Assembly: GCA_016715765.1 (NCBI GenBank)
Contig: JADJZJ010000021.1
Location: 1-64,000 of the forward strand
Length of the DNA stretch: 64,000 nucleotides
Reading direction: 5' to 3'
Origin: Opitutaceae bacterium
Lineage (GTDB): Bacteria > Verrucomicrobiota > Verrucomicrobiia > Opitutales > Opitutaceae
Under the pieces are notes generated by a model. The model was not told the DNA's origin and did no database searches. It worked only from the letters and a program-made list of their open reading frames with translations. Shown here piece by piece: positions 1-7,080 of this stretch. How positions within the stretch are numbered: position 1 is the stretch's first letter; each line of letters starts with the position of its first letter. The translations under genes were made by a program, and so were the position numbers.

Positions 1-53
1 TCCCGCATGCTCCCGATCAGTTCATTTTCATTAAAGGTGTGTTCTTTGTTCAT
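1..53 (-). CDS. Partial antitoxin-like gene, N-terminus only
   Basis: Only the first 17 codons lie in the window (MNKEHTFNENELIGSMR), read leftward off the edge. The ATG (53-51) overlaps the TGA stop of the toxin remnant upstream (52-50) in an ATGA junction, so the two were translationally coupled. In toxin-first RelE/HigB operons the downstream gene is normally a helix-turn-helix (HigA-like) antitoxin. That identity rests on position alone because no HTH is visible in these residues. Confidence 0.5.
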   Translation of the reverse strand, partial: MNKEHTFNENELIGSMR

Positions 54-377
54 GGGTATTCGTTTTTGATATGTTGGGCCAGGACCCGCATGGCCTTCTT
101 GCCGTCGGCGGAAAGATTGTCGGCATCACCCTTGGTGAAAACGTAGAGCAGATAGATCACGTCGTTTTGTTTGAGATAGAGATAACAGACCCGGGCGCCG
201 CCACTCTTGCCCTTGCCAGGGAGGACATCCGGCTTTCCGGACCGCCACCGCAGCCGGACAGGGTCCGCCTACACCAGGTTATCAGAGAAGTTCCTGTTGC
301 AAGTTGGCATAATCGTCATCGTCCACCAGGTCCGTGATGAGGCGGGTGAAGGTGGCAGTCTCGATGAAAGTCAGCAC
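50..377 (-). pseudogene. RelE/HigB-type toxin, broken by stops and a frameshift
   Basis: Starting at a GTG (377-375), the first frame gives an N-terminus ending in DDDDYANLQQELL, then meets TGA and TAA back to back (284-279). A second frame (268-50) resumes with VRLRWRSGKPDVLPGKGKSG, then ARVCYLYL, DVIYLLYVF and a C-terminal KKAMRVLAQHIKNEYP. That layout (N-terminal helix, GKGKSGGARV loop, YLLYVF strand) is typical of RelE/HigB mRNA-interferase toxins of about 110 aa. A TAG at 271-269 also blocks the second frame. At least one indel and one nonsense change are needed to explain it, so the toxin is dead as assembled. The partner antitoxin start at 53 is still intact. Confidence 0.75.
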
Positions 378-535
378 GGCATAAAGGTGTGACAGCGTCA
401 CACCCTGTCAAATTGAAAATTTCCCGATTGCTGTCAGTAAGCGCCGAGGCTGTACCACTAATCGGTCGGCCATCATGCTCCACAGGGAGAGCGATGGCGG
501 ACCAGGCGGCGTAAGCTGCAAAACGGGTACACCGA
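378..535. other. Intergenic gap, no gene seen
   Basis: 158 bases between two toxin-antitoxin units. Reading frames here are only mirrors of neighbouring genes. No terminator, repeat or promoter was recognised. Confidence 0.5.
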
Positions 536-808
536 CTACAGCAATTCCCGGAGGTGCGCAGCGAGGAACTCATAGACCACCTTGCGGCGCTCGGCAAAGA
601 AAACATGGATGCCGCCGGGCCGGTAATACCAAACGAAACGGTGCTCACCGACCCGGAGGCGATGAAAACCGTCGAGATCCTCCCGCAGGGGAATGGTGTC
701 GCCGGCGGGCAGGACGAGGAGCGCCGCTTTGACGGCACGCCGGGTCTCCGGCGGCAGCGCGCGCTGGTAGGCCAGCACGCGCTCGTGGATGTAGATTCTA
801 GTCCGCAA
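536..808 (-). CDS. RelE/ParE-family toxin (putative mRNA interferase)
   Basis: A 90-residue protein that fits the RelE superfamily: an N-terminal helix (IHERVLAYQRAL), a helix with PETRRAVKAAL, then the sheet with HRLRVGEHRFVWYY and VFFAERRKVVYEFL near the C-terminus. RelE toxins usually cleave mRNA at the ribosome. No ATG fits. The TTG at 808-806 overlaps the antitoxin stop (800-798) by 11 bp, which gives the expected family length and translational coupling, so I chose it. Longer in-frame extensions would run deep into the antitoxin. The antitoxin-first order with overlap is the usual type II arrangement. Function is inferred from family resemblance. Confidence 0.75.
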   Translation of the reverse strand: MRTRIYIHERVLAYQRALPPETRRAVKAALLVLPAGDTIPLREDLDGFHRLRVGEHRFVWYYRPGGIHVFFAERRKVVYEFLAAHLRELL

Positions 809-1046
809 GGGCCGAGGCGGGAAAATATTTACCCTTGCCGGCACGGGCCTGGCGGGCGGCGATTTGGAAGGCGGGGTCGGCCAGCAATTCCATGGTTTCC
901 AAAATGGCGCCAAGCCGGGCGGCGGAAATGACATGAACCACCGGGGTGTCGCGGCGGGTGATGGTGACCAGGCGGCCGGACTCGGCGGCGCGAATGGCGG
1001 CGGCGGTTTCGCGCTGCAGATCCTTGACGCTGTATGTATCTTTCAT
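798..1046 (-). CDS. Phd/YefM-type antitoxin
   Basis: An 82-aa acidic-tailed protein beginning MKDTYSVKDLQRETAAAIRA. It continues with GRLVTITRRDTPVVHVISAARL, the Phd/YefM pattern in which an N-terminal alpha/beta DNA-binding domain is followed by a helical toxin-binding tail. A longer reading frame extends upstream to 1184, but the ATG at 1046 matches the family N-terminus exactly. It should neutralise the RelE-type toxin encoded immediately downstream (11-bp overlap) and autorepress the operon, as is usual for the family. No operator was identified. Confidence 0.75.
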   Translation of the reverse strand: MKDTYSVKDLQRETAAAIRAAESGRLVTITRRDTPVVHVISAARLGAILETMELLADPAFQIAARQARAGKGKYFPASALAD

Positions 1047-1259
1047 CGCCCAAAGATATACATGGTGGGAGCCGCCTGTCAACCTGGGCCAAAGGTTCGG
1101 TTGCTTTCCCCGGCGTGGTGAGTCGATTTCGCGTGGGAGGGCAACCCCTCGTGCTGTCGCCGATCGACTGCCCGGGCTGATCATTATCTTGCCCTCACAA
1201 GAGGGCTCCTGGCGAGCGCTCAGCCCGCAGTTGATCCGGCGAGGGCAGCGAGCCCCCCT

Positions 1260-1676
1260 TCAATCGGACGTCACATGCGATGTGCCCAGCCCAACCTTCC
1301 GGACCGAACGGAGCCAGGAGCGGTCCGCCTTGTCCCGCAAGAACCGGCGACCCCAGGCCAGCAGACGCTGCGCGTCCGCGCTCGGAGTTTCGTTCCAGGC
1401 GGAGCAATGATCGCCGCCGCGGACCCGGGTCAGGCCGTATTTTTCCACATAGCGGTTGGCGAGGTGGGTTTCCAGGCGTTCGCGGGTGGACGGGGGCCCG
1501 CGGTCGTCCTCCGGAATCGAGTAGATCGCTTCGATGGCGACGGGCCGGTGTTCCCGGGTGGCGCGGGCACCCTGTCCGTGAAAATGCGCGGAGATCCGCT
1601 GCAAGGGTGCGCGGGTGCTGCCGATGTAGAAGCCGCCGTTTTTGAGACGCAGGACGTAGACGAATTCTAGTGACAT
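1260..1676 (-). CDS. GIY-YIG nuclease-domain protein
   Basis: A 138-aa protein starting MSLEFVYVLRLKNGGFYIGS. The paired VYVL (residues 6-9) and FYIG (16-19) are the GIY-YIG signature. Arg22/Arg27, His31, THRP-like REHRP and the later Glu in RERLETHLANRY follow the family spacing. The C-terminal KYGLTRVRGGDHC resembles the VRGG segment common in stand-alone GIY-YIG proteins. Such proteins nick or cut DNA in repair, restriction or mobile elements. The reading frame extends upstream to an ATG at 1763 that would overlap the IrrE gene by 17 bp. The start at 1676 aligns better with the domain but leaves a 70-bp gap. It appears to be the last gene of the leftward recA operon. Confidence 0.75.
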   Translation of the reverse strand: MSLEFVYVLRLKNGGFYIGSTRAPLQRISAHFHGQGARATREHRPVAIEAIYSIPEDDRGPPSTRERLETHLANRYVEKYGLTRVRGGDHCSAWNETPSADAQRLLAWGRRFLRDKADRSWLRSVRKVGLGTSHVTSD

Positions 1677-1746
1677 GGGTGAGGCCCGTGACGGGTCGGC
1701 AAGTTCTGGTGCTTGAGCAACGCCACCATCCGACGGTGGATCTCGT

Positions 1747-2595
1747 TCATGTTTCGGCCGCATGCACCAGTGTCATCCAGCCGTGCGCCCCGAGTGACTT
1801 TACCTCTTCGCTCACCAGGACTTGGTGCCGGGGGTCATAGCCATCCAGAGCGGTGAACCAGTTCATGAGGTGCGAGCGGCCACGGTGCTGGCCCCACCGC
1901 CGGTTCCGGATGGCGCCGGCCGTGATGGACTCTGTGGGGAGAAGGTCGGCGAGCCCGCAATACTCCGGTCCAAGCCCGAGGGTGGCCGGGGAAATCCTCC
2001 GACCTGCCGGGGCTCCTGCGTGATCCCAGAGGAACACGGCCGACGGTACGTGAAAAAAGTCCAACTCGAGCGCCCGGTAGGCGGTCGCGGTGAGTGAGGT
2101 GCCGAACAGGTCGGCCAGTTCGACCACGAGGTCCAGGCCGCCTTCGCCGGTGGAAATCGCCAGCTCGCGGAAGGGTTCGGCAGGCATGAGGAGGCTGGCG
2201 GCGAAGATATCCGCCTCGTGCTCGAAGCGCCGGCCCGGGTGGCCGGGATGGGGCGTGCGGGCGGCGAGGGTGCCGGTGGCCAGGGCCGGGTGGTGGTCGG
2301 CCAGGAAATAGTGCGCCAGTTCGTGGGCGAGCGTGAAGCGGGAGCGTGGGCTGCCGCGTGGAGCGCGGCGCTCGTTGCCGACGATGGTGTAGCGGCCGTT
2401 TTCATGGACGAGGAGGCCGTCGACGGGCCGGGGGAGATCGGTGTAGAGGATGACTATGCCCTCCTGGGCGGCGATGGCTTCAGGATCGACCTGGGCATCG
2501 GGAAAACGGTGCAAGGCGATACTTTCGGCGCAGGCGGTGATCTCGTGCCGGCGCTGGAGGGAGAGGGTGGGGAGCGGGGAGGAATTCAGTTTCAT
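1747..2595 (-). CDS. ImmA/IrrE-family metallo-endopeptidase (first copy)
   Basis: A zinc protease of 282 aa. HELAH (about residues 91-95) supplies two zinc histidines and the catalytic Glu. FEHEADIFAASLLMP (about 124-138) supplies the third ligand Glu and the typical FAxxLLMP helix. The C-terminal half contains FGTSLTATAYRALELD and ends near EEVKSLGAHGWMTLVH. ImmA and IrrE/PprI proteases cleave repressors (ImmR, DdrO) on DNA damage. The start at 2595 lies 4 bp after the HNH stop and matches the N-terminal length of the paralogue at 5923. ATGs at 2622 and 2661 are alternatives overlapping the HNH gene. Two paralogues in one divergent locus are unusual. Confidence 0.85.
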   Translation of the reverse strand: MKLNSSPLPTLSLQRRHEITACAESIALHRFPDAQVDPEAIAAQEGIVILYTDLPRPVDGLLVHENGRYTIVGNERRAPRGSPRSRFTLAHELAHYFLADHHPALATGTLAARTPHPGHPGRRFEHEADIFAASLLMPAEPFRELAISTGEGGLDLVVELADLFGTSLTATAYRALELDFFHVPSAVFLWDHAGAPAGRRISPATLGLGPEYCGLADLLPTESITAGAIRNRRWGQHRGRSHLMNWFTALDGYDPRHQVLVSEEVKSLGAHGWMTLVHAAET

Positions 2596-2599
2596 GAGG

Positions 2600-2947
2600 T
2601 CAAAAGTCGCGGAGGTAGCCATGGGCTCGCGCCCAGGTTTTGTGGCCTTCGATGCGGGCATGGGCCTCGCGGGAAACCGCGAGCCATTCGGATTGATCGA
2701 GGAGGTCGGCGCCGCGGCGCTTGTTGCGGTGATGGACTTGGGTGGAGAGGGGGATGGAGACTTGGGCGCCGTCGGGCAGGCGAACCAGGCCTTGGAGGTG
2801 TTTGGCTTCGTCCTCGGTGAGGAGATGCTCGGCGAGCCAGACCTGGCAGTAGGGATGCAGCAGCAGGAACTGCTGGCGGCGGTAGCGGTACAAGGGCGAG
2901 TCCAGCAGCCGTCGGTCGGACATGGGCTTGAGGAGGGAGAAGCTCAT
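2600..2947 (-). CDS. HNH-endonuclease-like protein
   Basis: A 115-aa protein starting MSFSLLKPMSDRR. It contains STQVHHRNKRRGADLL (around residues 69-83), whose His-His-x-Asn matches the first HNH histidine and neighbouring residues. SREAHARIEGHKTWARAHG follows near the C-terminus, a pattern seen in small phage- and repair-associated HNH proteins. Only one Cys is present, so a four-Cys structural zinc site is absent. The ATG overlaps the TGA of the gene before it (ATGA, 2947-2944), and the next gene starts 4 bp downstream. A longer in-frame extension to 3043 is only the shifted tail of the upstream gene. It probably cuts DNA. Specificity is unknown. Confidence 0.65.
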   Translation of the reverse strand: MSFSLLKPMSDRRLLDSPLYRYRRQQFLLLHPYCQVWLAEHLLTEDEAKHLQGLVRLPDGAQVSIPLSTQVHHRNKRRGADLLDQSEWLAVSREAHARIEGHKTWARAHGYLRDF

Positions 2948-3629
2948 GTGGCCCCGCCTTTTTCCAGCTCGGCGATGGCCTGGCGAAGCAGGCTGAGAGC
3001 CGGCCGACCACGGCGTCCTCCGGTTCCGGGAGGGAATGCACAATCTTGAGGAGGAGCCGATGGAGCCGGAGGCGGGCGGTCATGCGTTCGGCGGACGAGG
3101 CCAACCCAAGCAGGACCGGCAGCCGGACCTGCAATTCCTTCGCGGGCGGCAACACCGACCCCAGGGTGCTTACAGTCGCCCAGAACTTCTCATGGCGGAG
3201 AAAGGGCGCCAGCACGCGGCTTTGGAACTCGTTCTCCAGCCTGGGAAGTTTTCGTTGGATCAGCCCGATTTGCAGCCGGGCGGCTACCTGGTAGCGGTTG
3301 AGCGAGGCATAACCCAAGCGGAAGTTCGATTCCACCCACTGCTTCCAGCGAAGGCCGGACCCGTGATGAAGCTTGGCGTCGAGTGCAAGTTGGATGCGGA
3401 CGGCCCGCCGGATGCCCCGGGCGAAGCCGTCGGCATCGATTGCACCGTCAGCCGCATCTTCCGTTTGGAGGAAGGCCGCGAGCAGGCGGGGATCTTGGGG
3501 CGGGGCCTTGAGGCCCAGCGCGAGCAGAGTCGCATCGTCGAGCGGGGGTGCGGCGGATTCGGGGGCCGATGATCCGCTCAGGTAGCGGGCCATCGACTTA
3601 TTCCAGAGGGGAGCGGGCGCGGCGGACAT
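2944..3629 (-). CDS. Unrecognised protein with one internal frameshift
   Basis: Not assigned to a family with confidence. The start frame (ATG 3629) gives a basic, helix-rich protein containing GLRWKQWVESNFRLGYASLN and RYQVAARLQIGL, which resembles the growth/partition-like wing of DUF3102 or KfrA-type proteins. Near 2995-3017 the frame slips: the old frame runs on into low-complexity Pro/Arg sequence. A -1 shift restores GRPALSLLRQAIAELEKGGA and a TGA that overlaps the HNH start codon. Corrected length is about 228 aa. The clean restored stop at an ATGA junction argues that the slip is a single missing base, either a sequencing indel or a recent mutation. Second gene of the recA-led leftward operon. 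Confidence 0.55.
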
Positions 3630-3641
3630 GGGATTGGCTGG

Positions 3642-3655
3642 TTGACAATTGTCAA
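3642..3655. promoter_or_regulatory. Perfect 14-bp palindrome, candidate operator
   Basis: TTGACAATTGTCAA sits in the 36-bp gap between the recA stop (3666) and the start of the next gene (3629). Both halves match perfectly, with no spacer. It could be the binding site of a dimeric repressor, possibly the target of the IrrE-type proteases. It could also be a chance palindrome overlapping a TTGACA -35 element. Confidence 0.4.
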
Positions 3656-3665
3656 TCGGGCGGGA

Positions 3666-4684
3666 TTACGCTGCGGCCGCCGGATCGGCCGGAACCAGCC
3701 GTGGGAACAGGAGCCGCTCCCGCAGGGTCCGGTCGAGGGTGCCCGCCAATTCCGGGTTTTGGCGCAAAAAGTCGCGCGTCGCCTCCCGCCCCTGGCCGAG
3801 GCTGACGCCCTGGGCGAATATGAAGGCGCCTCGTTTTTCGAGGAGCCCGTGTTCGAGGCCGAGGTCGATCAGAGAACCCGCCGCGGAAATCCCCTCAGAA
3901 AACAGGATGTCGAACTCGCACTCCGCGAAGGGCGCGGCGACCTTGTTCTTCACCACCTTCACTTTGGTCCTGTTGCCGAGGACGGTCCCCTGGCTTGTCT
4001 TGAGCTGGTCCTTGCGACGGATATCCAGCCGCACCGACGCGAAGAATTTGAGGGCGCGGCCGCCGGGGGTGGTTTCGGGGTTGCCGAACATGACGCCGAT
4101 TTTTTCGCGGATCTGGTTGATGAAGAGGAGGATCGTCTTGGACTTGGCGATCGCCGCGGTCAGGCGGCGCATTGCCTGGCTCATGAGCCGGGCCTGGGCG
4201 CCGACGGTCGCGTCGCCCATCTGTCCGTCGAGTTCGGACTTGGGGACGAGGGCCGCGACACTGTCCACGATCACCAAATCGAAGGCGGAGGAGCGGATGA
4301 GGATCTCGGCGATGGTGAGGGCGTCTTCGCCGGAATCGGGTTGGGCGACGTGCAGGTCCTCGATCTTCACGCCGCACCGTCTCGCCCACGCCGGATCCAG
4401 GGCATGCTCAACATCGATGATGGCCCCGACGCCGCCCTGTTTCTGGGCTTCAGCCAGGACCGACAGGCAAAGGTCGTCTTGCCCGACGATTCCGGGCCGT
4501 AAATTTCGACGATGCGGCCCTTCGGCAGGCCACCGGCCCCGAGCGCCACATCAAGACCGACGCAGCCGGTGGAAAGGGTTTCGATGGCGAGGGCTTCAGT
4601 GGCACCAAGGCGGTGGATGGCACCTTCACCGAAGTGCTGGCGGATAGCGGTGACGGCGAGGTCGAGGTTGGAATTGGCATTCAT
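3666..4684 (-). CDS. recA: RecA-family recombinase, frameshifted near codon 73
   Basis: RecA forms ATP-dependent filaments on single-stranded DNA for strand exchange and for co-protease signalling. Walker [10 protein letters not shown] is at residues 63-71. Further signatures are [51 protein letters not shown] and [16 protein letters not shown]. The first frame (from 4684) fails just after SSGKTTFA. Inserting one base near 4465 restores [23 protein letters not shown] and the rest, giving about 339 aa with a short C-terminal domain (ends [13 protein letters not shown]). Divergent residues and operon partners (HNH, IrrE and GIY-YIG genes) suggest an accessory rather than the housekeeping copy, but this cannot be proved from one window. 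The ATG is preceded by an A-rich stretch without a strong ribosome binding site. Confidence 0.85.
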
Positions 4685-4875
4685 GTTTTTGAGTTATTTG
4701 GTTTCACCTAAAGAATTGCCGTTAGTGTGAAGAGGGCGTAAATCATTCCGGTTCAGAAGGAACGGGAGTACTTAAGCCGAAAAGCCAGTTTCTGGTTCAC
4801 CTCCCGTGCACCGGTCGCCTATATCTGGGTCTTACCCCGCATGGCCGCACCGTCTTCCCCCTAAAGGAACTCCCG
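4685..4875. promoter_or_regulatory. Divergent promoter region between recA and the sigma-factor gene
   Basis: 191 bases separate two divergent starts. One weak rightward promoter candidate is TTGCCG (4716-4721), a 17-bp spacer and TAAATC (4739-4744). AAAGGAAC at 4863-4870 serves as ribosome binding site for the TTG start at 4876. No LexA-type or DdrO-type box could be recognised by eye. Confidence 0.4.
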
Positions 4876-5565
4876 TTGCCCCAGTTGGCGCCGGATCATC
4901 CGGCGCAGGCCTATGCGGCACTGCCGGTGCGCCGGTTGGTTGAAGAACTTGGGCGCGCGGTGCGGGGCGAAGTCGGCGGTGCCGAAGCCGATGCCGTGTA
5001 TACCGCGTTCTACCTCCGTTATTATTTCTACCTAATGGCGGTGGCGAAGCGGGCGCTGGCCCTGGCGTACAGTCCCGACGAACAGCTCGAGATCGTGCGC
5101 GACGTACTGGTGGCCTTCTACCGCGGCTGCGACAAATTCGTCTTTGCCCCCGCGCCCAGTAACACGGACAGCGAGAATTTGCTCAAAGCTTATCTCGGCA
5201 GAATCGCCCAGCGCCGGGCTTGGAAAGTGGCGGCATTCCGGAGACAATTCCAGGCGGTCGACCCCGACGTCCTGGATCGGATCGCGGGCACACCCAGCAC
5301 GGTACTGCGCTTTTCGCCGGAAGCGGAACCGGCTCCATCGGAGCGGTCTCCCCGGCATGCGGCGATCCGCGAATGGTATTGTGCTCTCAGCCCGCGGGAC
5401 CAGGATGTGTTGCACGCCGGTTTCATCGACTATCCGTTCCAGCGCCGCATGCCCAAGGGGCTGCCGGAGCGGCTGGCCCGAAAGCATGGCGTCAGCACCT
5501 CCGCCCTGCGCCACTTGAAGGAAAGACTGCGGCGGGAGTTTTACACCAAATTCGGCCCGCCCTGA
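4876..5565 (+). CDS. Sigma-70-like (ECF-type) RNA polymerase sigma factor
   Basis: A 229-aa protein with two helical blocks. The first is a region-2-like block (FYLMAVAKRALAL, then DEQLEIVRDVLVAFYRGCDKFVF, about residues 52-95). The second is a region-4-like C-terminus (WYCALSPRDQDVLHAGFIDY, then LARKHGVSTSALRHLKERLRREF, a helix-turn-helix). This is the layout of ECF sigma factors, with an unusually long linker of about 70 residues. The start is a TTG (4876) supported by AAAGGAAC upstream. The 118-aa gene begins 8 bp after its stop and an ImmA/IrrE protease gene follows. The factor is probably held inactive and released on a signal, but this is inference. Confidence 0.65.
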   Translation: MPQLAPDHPAQAYAALPVRRLVEELGRAVRGEVGGAEADAVYTAFYLRYYFYLMAVAKRALALAYSPDEQLEIVRDVLVAFYRGCDKFVFAPAPSNTDSENLLKAYLGRIAQRRAWKVAAFRRQFQAVDPDVLDRIAGTPSTVLRFSPEAEPAPSERSPRHAAIREWYCALSPRDQDVLHAGFIDYPFQRRMPKGLPERLARKHGVSTSALRHLKERLRREFYTKFGPP

Positions 5566-5573
5566 AAGGAATC

Positions 5574-5930
5574 ATGCCCCGCGCAAAAAAATCCCGTACC
5601 CGCGCCTCCGCTGCTGCCGCCCTGCATGACGTGATGCATGAGCAGGGCCGGCTCATTCCCCGGACGCCTGAGGCCGTGGCGGCTTTCGAGGCGCGGCACG
5701 GCGAGGATGCGGCGGACCGGTCCCGGCCGACCGAGGTGCCGCCTCCGCTGTTCAGTTGGGAAATTACGGCGGCAGAAGCCGGGAAAACGGTGGCGTTTCC
5801 GGTGGAGGCCGCGTCGACGGTTCCCTTGGCATATGCCGCCCGCAAGGATGAACCTGTCTCTCCCGAGACGCAGGCCAAGCTGGCGCGGCTGGTCGCCAAG
5901 ATGAAGTCCACGCCGCCGCGCCGTGCTTGA
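5574..5930 (+). CDS. 118-aa protein of unknown function between sigma factor and protease
   Basis: Not recognised. The N-terminus is very basic and Ala-rich (MPRAKKSRTRASAAAALHDV). The middle has an acidic stretch with HGEDAADRSRPTEVPPPLF. The C-terminal third contains SWEITAAEAGKTVAFPVEAA and a helix SPETQAKLARLVAKMK. No cysteine or membrane segment is present. It begins 8 bp after the sigma-factor stop, with AAAGGAATC upstream, and overlaps the protease gene by 8 bp, so the three genes form one unit. The size and position fit an anti-sigma factor or protease substrate. This is a hypothesis from context only. Confidence 0.6.
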   Translation: MPRAKKSRTRASAAAALHDVMHEQGRLIPRTPEAVAAFEARHGEDAADRSRPTEVPPPLFSWEITAAEAGKTVAFPVEAASTVPLAYAARKDEPVSPETQAKLARLVAKMKSTPPRRA

Positions 5931-6789
5931 GTCGCTCTTCAGTCCGCGCGAGCGGCGCGAACACGAAATTGCCATTCAGGCGCAGCAGGTCGCGCTCAAT
6001 CTGTTTCCAACCGGCCGGGTGGAACCAGAAGTAATCGCGGAAAAAACGGGGATCGAGTACTGCTACGACTCATTTTCAGACGAGGTTGACGGCATTTTGC
6101 TGCCGGCAGACGGCCGGTTCTTCATCGTGTGCAATGAACGGCGGGCGCGACGCGGGTCAGCCCGCAGTCGGTTTACGTTTGCGCACGAGCTCGGTCATTA
6201 CTTCATCGCCGAACACCGCGAGGCACTCGTCTCCGGCCGGATGCCGGCGCAATTCTCGCTCGCGGAGTTTGTTTCGAACCGGCCGGTCGAGCGCGAAGCG
6301 GATGTCTTTGCCGCCAATTTGCTGATGCCTTATGTTGCCTTCGTGGACCGCCTGCCCGGCGGAAAATGCGGTCTGGCGGAGGTGCGGTCGCAGGCGGAGT
6401 ACTTCGGGACTTCCGTGACGGCGACGGCTTTTCGCGCGCTGGACACCGACTTGCTGCCGGCGCCGGCCGCCGTGCTCCGGTGGGACCGGACGGGCCGGCT
6501 GCTGGGCCGCCGGGTCGCCCGCACCTGGTCCTTCCGGCACGGGAGGATTCTCCAACTGGTGGCGTCGGCGCCACCCGGCACCGTGACGGCTGAGGTGCTC
6601 GGCTGTCTGGCGACGGGCAGCCGCTCGGGGCGCTCCGACTGTTTCACCTGGTTTGACGGTCTGCTCTATGCCGATGAACCGGACAACCTGCCCTTGTGTG
6701 AAGAGGTCATGGCGCTGGGGAAATTCGGTTTACCTCACCCTGATCTATCACGCGGAACGGATCTGACCGGACTTCCGCGTCCCCGGTAG
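5923..6789 (+). CDS. ImmA/IrrE-family metallo-endopeptidase (second copy)
   Basis: 288 aa from a GTG start that overlaps the preceding gene by 8 bp (stop TGA at 5928-5930). HELGH (residues 88-92) and VEREADVFAANLLMP (about 122-136) provide the zinc and catalytic residues. It is a clear paralogue of the protease at 1747-2595. The two share the NERRAxRGSxRSRFTxAHELxHYF and FGTSxTATAxRALxxD patterns and the C-terminal EEVMALGKFG/EEVKSLGAHG block. By family precedent (ImmA, PprI/IrrE) it should cleave a transcriptional regulator. Its likely partners are the 118-aa protein and sigma factor encoded just upstream. A hairpin follows the stop. Confidence 0.85.
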   Translation: MLESLFSPRERREHEIAIQAQQVALNLFPTGRVEPEVIAEKTGIEYCYDSFSDEVDGILLPADGRFFIVCNERRARRGSARSRFTFAHELGHYFIAEHREALVSGRMPAQFSLAEFVSNRPVEREADVFAANLLMPYVAFVDRLPGGKCGLAEVRSQAEYFGTSVTATAFRALDTDLLPAPAAVLRWDRTGRLLGRRVARTWSFRHGRILQLVASAPPGTVTAEVLGCLATGSRSGRSDCFTWFDGLLYADEPDNLPLCEEVMALGKFGLPHPDLSRGTDLTGLPRPR

Positions 6790-6796
6790 TCCATCG

Positions 6797-6837
6797 GACT
6801 AACCTAGGTTCCGCTCACCCTGCAAAACCAGTTAGTC
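6797..6837 (+). terminator. Hairpin after the sigma/protease operon
   Basis: GACTAAC (6797-6803) pairs with GTTAGTC (6831-6837), and the adjacent GGTT pairs with AACC. It lies 8 bp after the protease stop. There is no T-run, so it is a weak or processing-type terminator candidate. Confidence 0.35.
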
Positions 6838-6885
6838 TGGGATGGAGGCATGCGGAATTATATGGCGTGAGGGTTGTCGCCAAGA

Positions 6886-7037
6886 ATTAGCGAAGATCTG
6901 CGTTCCCATGGTCTGTACTTCGGCGTTCAAAGTTCGACGTTCAACGTTCGGCGTTTCTGCCCCGCCCTCCCACTCGCTTGCGCTCGTAGCCACCGGCTGG
7001 CATTTTCAATCCGGAGGGAACGCTGATCTTCGCTAAT
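6886..7037. repeat. 152-bp MITE-like element with 22-bp terminal inverted repeats
   Basis: The left end ATTAGCGAAGATCTGCGTTC(CC) at 6886-6907 matches the inverse of 7016-7037 with one mismatch. No coding sequence lies inside. The interior holds a run of GTTCAAAGTTCGACGTTCAA-type repeats (about 6927-6956) and a copy of the CACTCGCTTGCGCTCGTAG half-site seen in other intergenic repeats here. Confidence 0.65.
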
Positions 7038-7080
7038 CCAACGCTTATCTCCGAACCCGCAGACTGGATGCGTTCAGGGG

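Noticed and set aside
2218..3049. Long frames on the plus strand opposite IrrE and HNH genes
   Set aside because: Compositional mirrors of strongly conserved minus-strand genes.
4450..4480. Programmed ribosomal frameshift in recA
   Set aside because: No slippery heptamer or downstream structure is seen, RecA is not known to use one, and three other genes here have similar slips.
6886..7037. Insertion sequence with transposase
   Set aside because: Only 152 bp with no coding frame, so at most a non-autonomous element.
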